From the NCBI GenBank assembly GCA_013433145.1, contig CM024185.1:2368501-2432500 (forward strand): a stretch of DNA of 64,000 nt. Reading direction: 5' to 3'. Shown one piece after another: positions 61,001 through 64,000 of the stretch. Positions within the stretch are counted from its first letter, which is position 1; every line of letters starts with the position of its first letter. The stretch comes from Ascaris suum (lineage: Eukaryota; Nematoda; Chromadorea; Rhabditida; Ascarididae). A program made the translations under genes and the position numbers. The notes under the pieces were generated by a model. It searched no databases. It was not told the DNA's origin and saw only the letters and a program-made list of their open reading frames with translations.

Positions 61001-64000
61001 AGGTATGGATCGATTGTGCTGTGCTTTAAGAACAAAGGAGTCATATGTTTCGTTTTTGAACTTCTGAATGGATTTTTTTTTTTGTTGAAATAATTCCATT
61101 CTCAACTCTTTTTATTTCTATTTGATCTTTGTTCTGTTCTCCTCTCATAAAACATTTAACAATTGTGTTGTATTAATTGGTCTCTTAAGGAAAGGGAAAC
61201 ATCCGAAAACAAAAATGACGAGTCGTTGATAATTGATGAAAATAATGGAGGTGTGAACGAAGGTAATCTCAGCATCGAAGAATTTCGAGATGAGATTGTA
61301 AGTTCTATAATTCCTCAAAAATTTTAGTTCACATCATAGTCTTACTGAAAATCTTTCGCTATTGAAATATTCCCTCTATCGATCGCTATGAAAAGTTGCT
61401 GATCCCTAATTAGAGCGTTCCTGGTAGTCTTCCTGCTAAGAGAAATTTTTTGAAAATTCTGAGTTCCTCATCCATCTTCACTTCAATTTTCGTTTAGTAA
61501 AATGTGAAATTTAAGGGAAATGTGTATGTATTCAGTTGAAACGACTTTCTTCTCTTCTCGCATTCAGATGTTTTTTTGCAACGTTTTTATGAGTTTTTCG
61601 GAGGAATCAACTGATCCTTAAATCGAGGAGTTGGTCGATTTTGAGCTTCATTAAACTACTTATATTTCGTTTAATAAGAATTTCCTCCAGCCACTTAGTT
61701 CCTCATTAAGCTATAAACAAATTCCTTATTAAGCTTCATTTTAATTTGTGTTATTTTATAGTTTACTGCGGACAGAGAACCATCAATGACTTGTGAAAAT
61801 AAAACGTTGATCGATGTTCGAGTGCAGTGGAGGGATCTGAGTACGAATATTGCATCACTCAGTGCTGCTTCTTTGGCTCTTAGCACAAAATGTGCGAAGT
61901 GTGGAGCACCTTCGTTTATGACTTGTTCACCAAATCGTGTTGTTGCAGCTGCGTGCAAGAGGTGAAGCTTTTGTGATACTGTTTCGCTAAGAATTGTAAG
62001 TTTTTAAAATGGATAGACACGCAGGTATGAAGTGGGAATATCATCATGCTGTTTACCTACGAACTGGGCATGCTTAAGAAGGTTGTTTTGGACGGATGCA
62101 CTTCACAGAATGCCCTGTATTTTTCATTTCTGCTGTCTGTGTTCTTGAGTTTTGAAAGAATTTTATCCGCTTGCATAGGTTTATCTGGATAGTTGGACGT
62201 TGAGACCATTATGTTCAACACGCCGGATCCAATTGTGGAGGTCGATCTCGTTGGATCGGCCAAACAGTAAGTTTACCTGATGGTGATATTTTTGCAGGTG
62301 CTCAAATCGACAATCGATTTTTATGCAGTCGGCGTTGGTGCACGAAAATAGCAATGTTATAGCACAACTTGATCCGAAGGGATGTCGTCCAGTAGATTGC
62401 GTTCTCCTGTCTTCTTCATTTCGATTCGTTTGCCTTAATTGCAATAGAGAGGCTACTGCTGAGGTTGGTCATTGATGAAAAGTATTTTCTAATAGAAATA
62501 AGAAATCAGTAGTTTGTTTCGGAGACGAATTCCAACTAGAGCTGGATAACTCGATGCCGAGGAGACTGATTTGTATTGAATATTTCTGTTTTAAATTGGG
62601 GGATGAGACTTGAGCTAGAAAGACAATTTTGAGCTGAGAGAGGGATTTCATTCATCAATCCGTCAATCCGATAAATCTATCATTGGAATCTCTAGTTACC
62701 TCCCATCTATTTGAGACAAATCTTCGACAGTATCCGAATATAAAACTAAATTATACTAAGCTGAGAGCAAATTTTTCAAATATTCATATTTTAATTTCGT
62801 TTAGCTCAAAAATTTTTTATTCATTCCAAAGCCATCAGCTCTCAGTTCCTTTTTCATTCTTCAAATGAGACATTTTCTTTTGCAATCTGCAATATCATAG
62901 TACTTTTCTAGTATCTTTTCTATAGTCTCCATGATGTTTTAATCGACCAATCAAGTGAATAAAATATACTCAGATCAGTGTCTGCATTCTCTATTTAGTT
63001 TCTCTATCAATTTTTATAATGTTTTTTCAAGAATGCTGTCTAAGTGCTTGAAGCATTCCTTGATAAGCGAAAAGAATTGCATCAGTTCATTTAAATAAAG
63101 ACAGCGTGATATGTTATGGTTTAATCAGCTTGTAATTTTTGATTATGAAATGTCCGAATTGTAGACTATTACCTGTCTTTTAGAATTTGTTATCCAGGAC
63201 GCAATCAGTTATCCCTTTATAATTGCAGTTATCCTAGGTTAAGTTGTTGATCGAGTTTTTAGCTATTTTTCGCAACATCTTATACCTCATTATCAGTGAA
63301 CTAGCATTTTGATTTTTATTTCCGCGGTATTGTGGGTTGTTGTAAAGCGACACCAGTGGATCCTGTTTCCTGTGGGATCTGTTTTTCGACTATCCAATCA
63401 ACACTTCTACATACCAATCACATTTATTGCAGAACCTTAGCTATGGAGTCGCTCATAAGACGTGGTGTTTTTCATGTCATACGAAATGCGAATTCGATAT
63501 ATCTGCTATTCGATTTGCAGGAAATTTTCATCTGATCGCTAAAGAAGATGAAATGATGCAAAAAATCAAGGTGTGTTTTGCAGTTTTTGAGTTAAGCTCG
63601 AGAAGTTGGCTTTAAAAAAAGATTTTCTCCTATGTTAATTCGTAATTTTAATAACGATCTTTCCTAGTTCTTGTAGACGCTAAGAAAATAATACGAACAG
63701 TCGGGACGAATATGTAGAACAAAAGGATTTGGCAGGATGGCGATGCTACGGTTTTCTTTAAATTTTAGGTCGAAAGTTGTAATTCGATATGAACTAGATT
63801 GGAGGTTTGAATTGCTGGAAACACTCCTCAGAGATCGGAAAGAGAAAATTTCGAACGATGAGTTGATTTTTTGCGAGATATTTACCATTCATTGGCGCAG
63901 CAGGATTTCATTTTGTGTGAGCGGTCGGTGAAGACAGCTATTCTCTTCGAGTTTTGCGAGTTTTCTGCGCGTGGTAAACGCATAGCAATCCTGTAATCCT
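55074..64000 (+). CDS. CCCH/RWD zinc-finger protein, 3' end missing
   Basis: Nine exons join in frame: 55074-55257, 55793-55987, 57106-57494, 58707-58850, 59703-59954, 61190-61297, 61762-61961, 62298-62463, 63433-63570 (about 592 residues). The N-terminus is Ser/Lys/Arg-rich and low in structure. A CCCH finger (C-x8-C-x5-C-x3-H, CKYFAAEQVCYFGDRCRFLH) lies near residues 149-168 and suggests RNA binding. After it, residues about 190-300 resemble an RWD-like fold (LVLPQGYPIDRG). An acidic linker precedes a Cys-rich module with CAKCG, CLNCN and WCFSCHTKC. This order recalls uncharacterised eukaryotic proteins that end in a CHY-type zinc finger, which would lie beyond the window. Function unknown; RNA- or ubiquitin-related roles are inference. 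A last piece at 63904-63996 may be the next exon or the true end. Confidence 0.8.
57106..57494 (+). other. CCCH zinc finger exon
   Basis: The largest exon of the gene. It starts in phase 1 after TATATTTTAG and ends in phase 0 before GTTAGT. It encodes one C-x8-C-x5-C-x3-H finger preceded by a basic stretch (TPAKRRV), a Pro-rich linker, and then a helix reading ELSYFKRRFRDSVITKLED that leads into the RWD-like part. Confidence 0.88.
61762..63570 (+). other. Cys-rich module of the zinc-finger protein (exons 7-9)
   Basis: Exons 61762-61961, 62298-62463 and 63433-63570 encode paired Cys motifs: CAKCG, then C-K-R-C, CRPVDC, CLNCN, and WCFSCHTKC after SYGVAHKT. Between them lie short beta-strand-like pieces (SALVHENSNVIAQLDP, DCVLLSSSFRFVC). 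The spacing suggests two interleaved zinc sites in one folded unit. I know of this type only from uncharacterised proteins. Confidence 0.75.

Overview
The window looks like nuclear DNA from a nematode. It is AT-rich, with many short exons bounded by GT...AG introns whose acceptors end in the worm-style TTTCAG/TTGCAG. In all three well-supported genes the start ATG sits 3-6 bases after an AG acceptor, as expected for spliced-leader trans-splicing. One gene resembles a nematode-specific chemoreceptor family. Most introns run from 150 bp to over 1 kb, which argues against Caenorhabditis; I cannot name the species.

Layout. (1) 1-20.4 kb holds no gene I can name. It is AT-rich, with simple repeats, one 21-bp perfect hairpin (2692-2745), a long (TA)n array (11984-12111) and a few coding-like islands (about 14.1-15.4 kb and 19.37-19.63 kb) that I could not resolve into genes. 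(2) 20.86-36.85 kb, plus strand: a complete orthologue of TBCK (pseudokinase, TBC Rab-GAP domain, rhodanese-like domain) in about 21 exons. I rebuilt it exon by exon from phase and similarity to animal TBCK. It includes two micro-exons of 13 and 11 nt. (3) 37.21-41.53 kb, minus strand: a five-exon seven-transmembrane chemoreceptor, best match the srt class, tail to tail with TBCK and about 360 bp from it. (4) 41.6-55.0 kb: mostly non-coding, with two more long (TA)n arrays, short tandem repeats and possible coding fragments, the best being a two-exon membrane-protein piece at 47.87-48.79 kb. (5) 55.07 kb to the window end, plus strand: the first nine exons (about 590 residues) of a zinc-finger protein with a CCCH finger, an RWD-like fold and a Cys-rich module. 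Its C-terminus lies outside the window, and I expect a CHY-type zinc finger there.

The genes do not form a pathway together. TBCK belongs to endosome/Rab5 biology (the FERRY complex in mammals), the receptor to chemosensation, and the zinc-finger protein is uncharacterised. I found no rRNA or tRNA gene, no CRISPR array and no intact transposon. The most unusual items are the TBCK micro-exons, the strongly eroded worm pseudokinase, the multi-zinc-finger protein and the isolated perfect hairpin. The 3' end of TBCK and the strand of the coding-like islands need transcript data.
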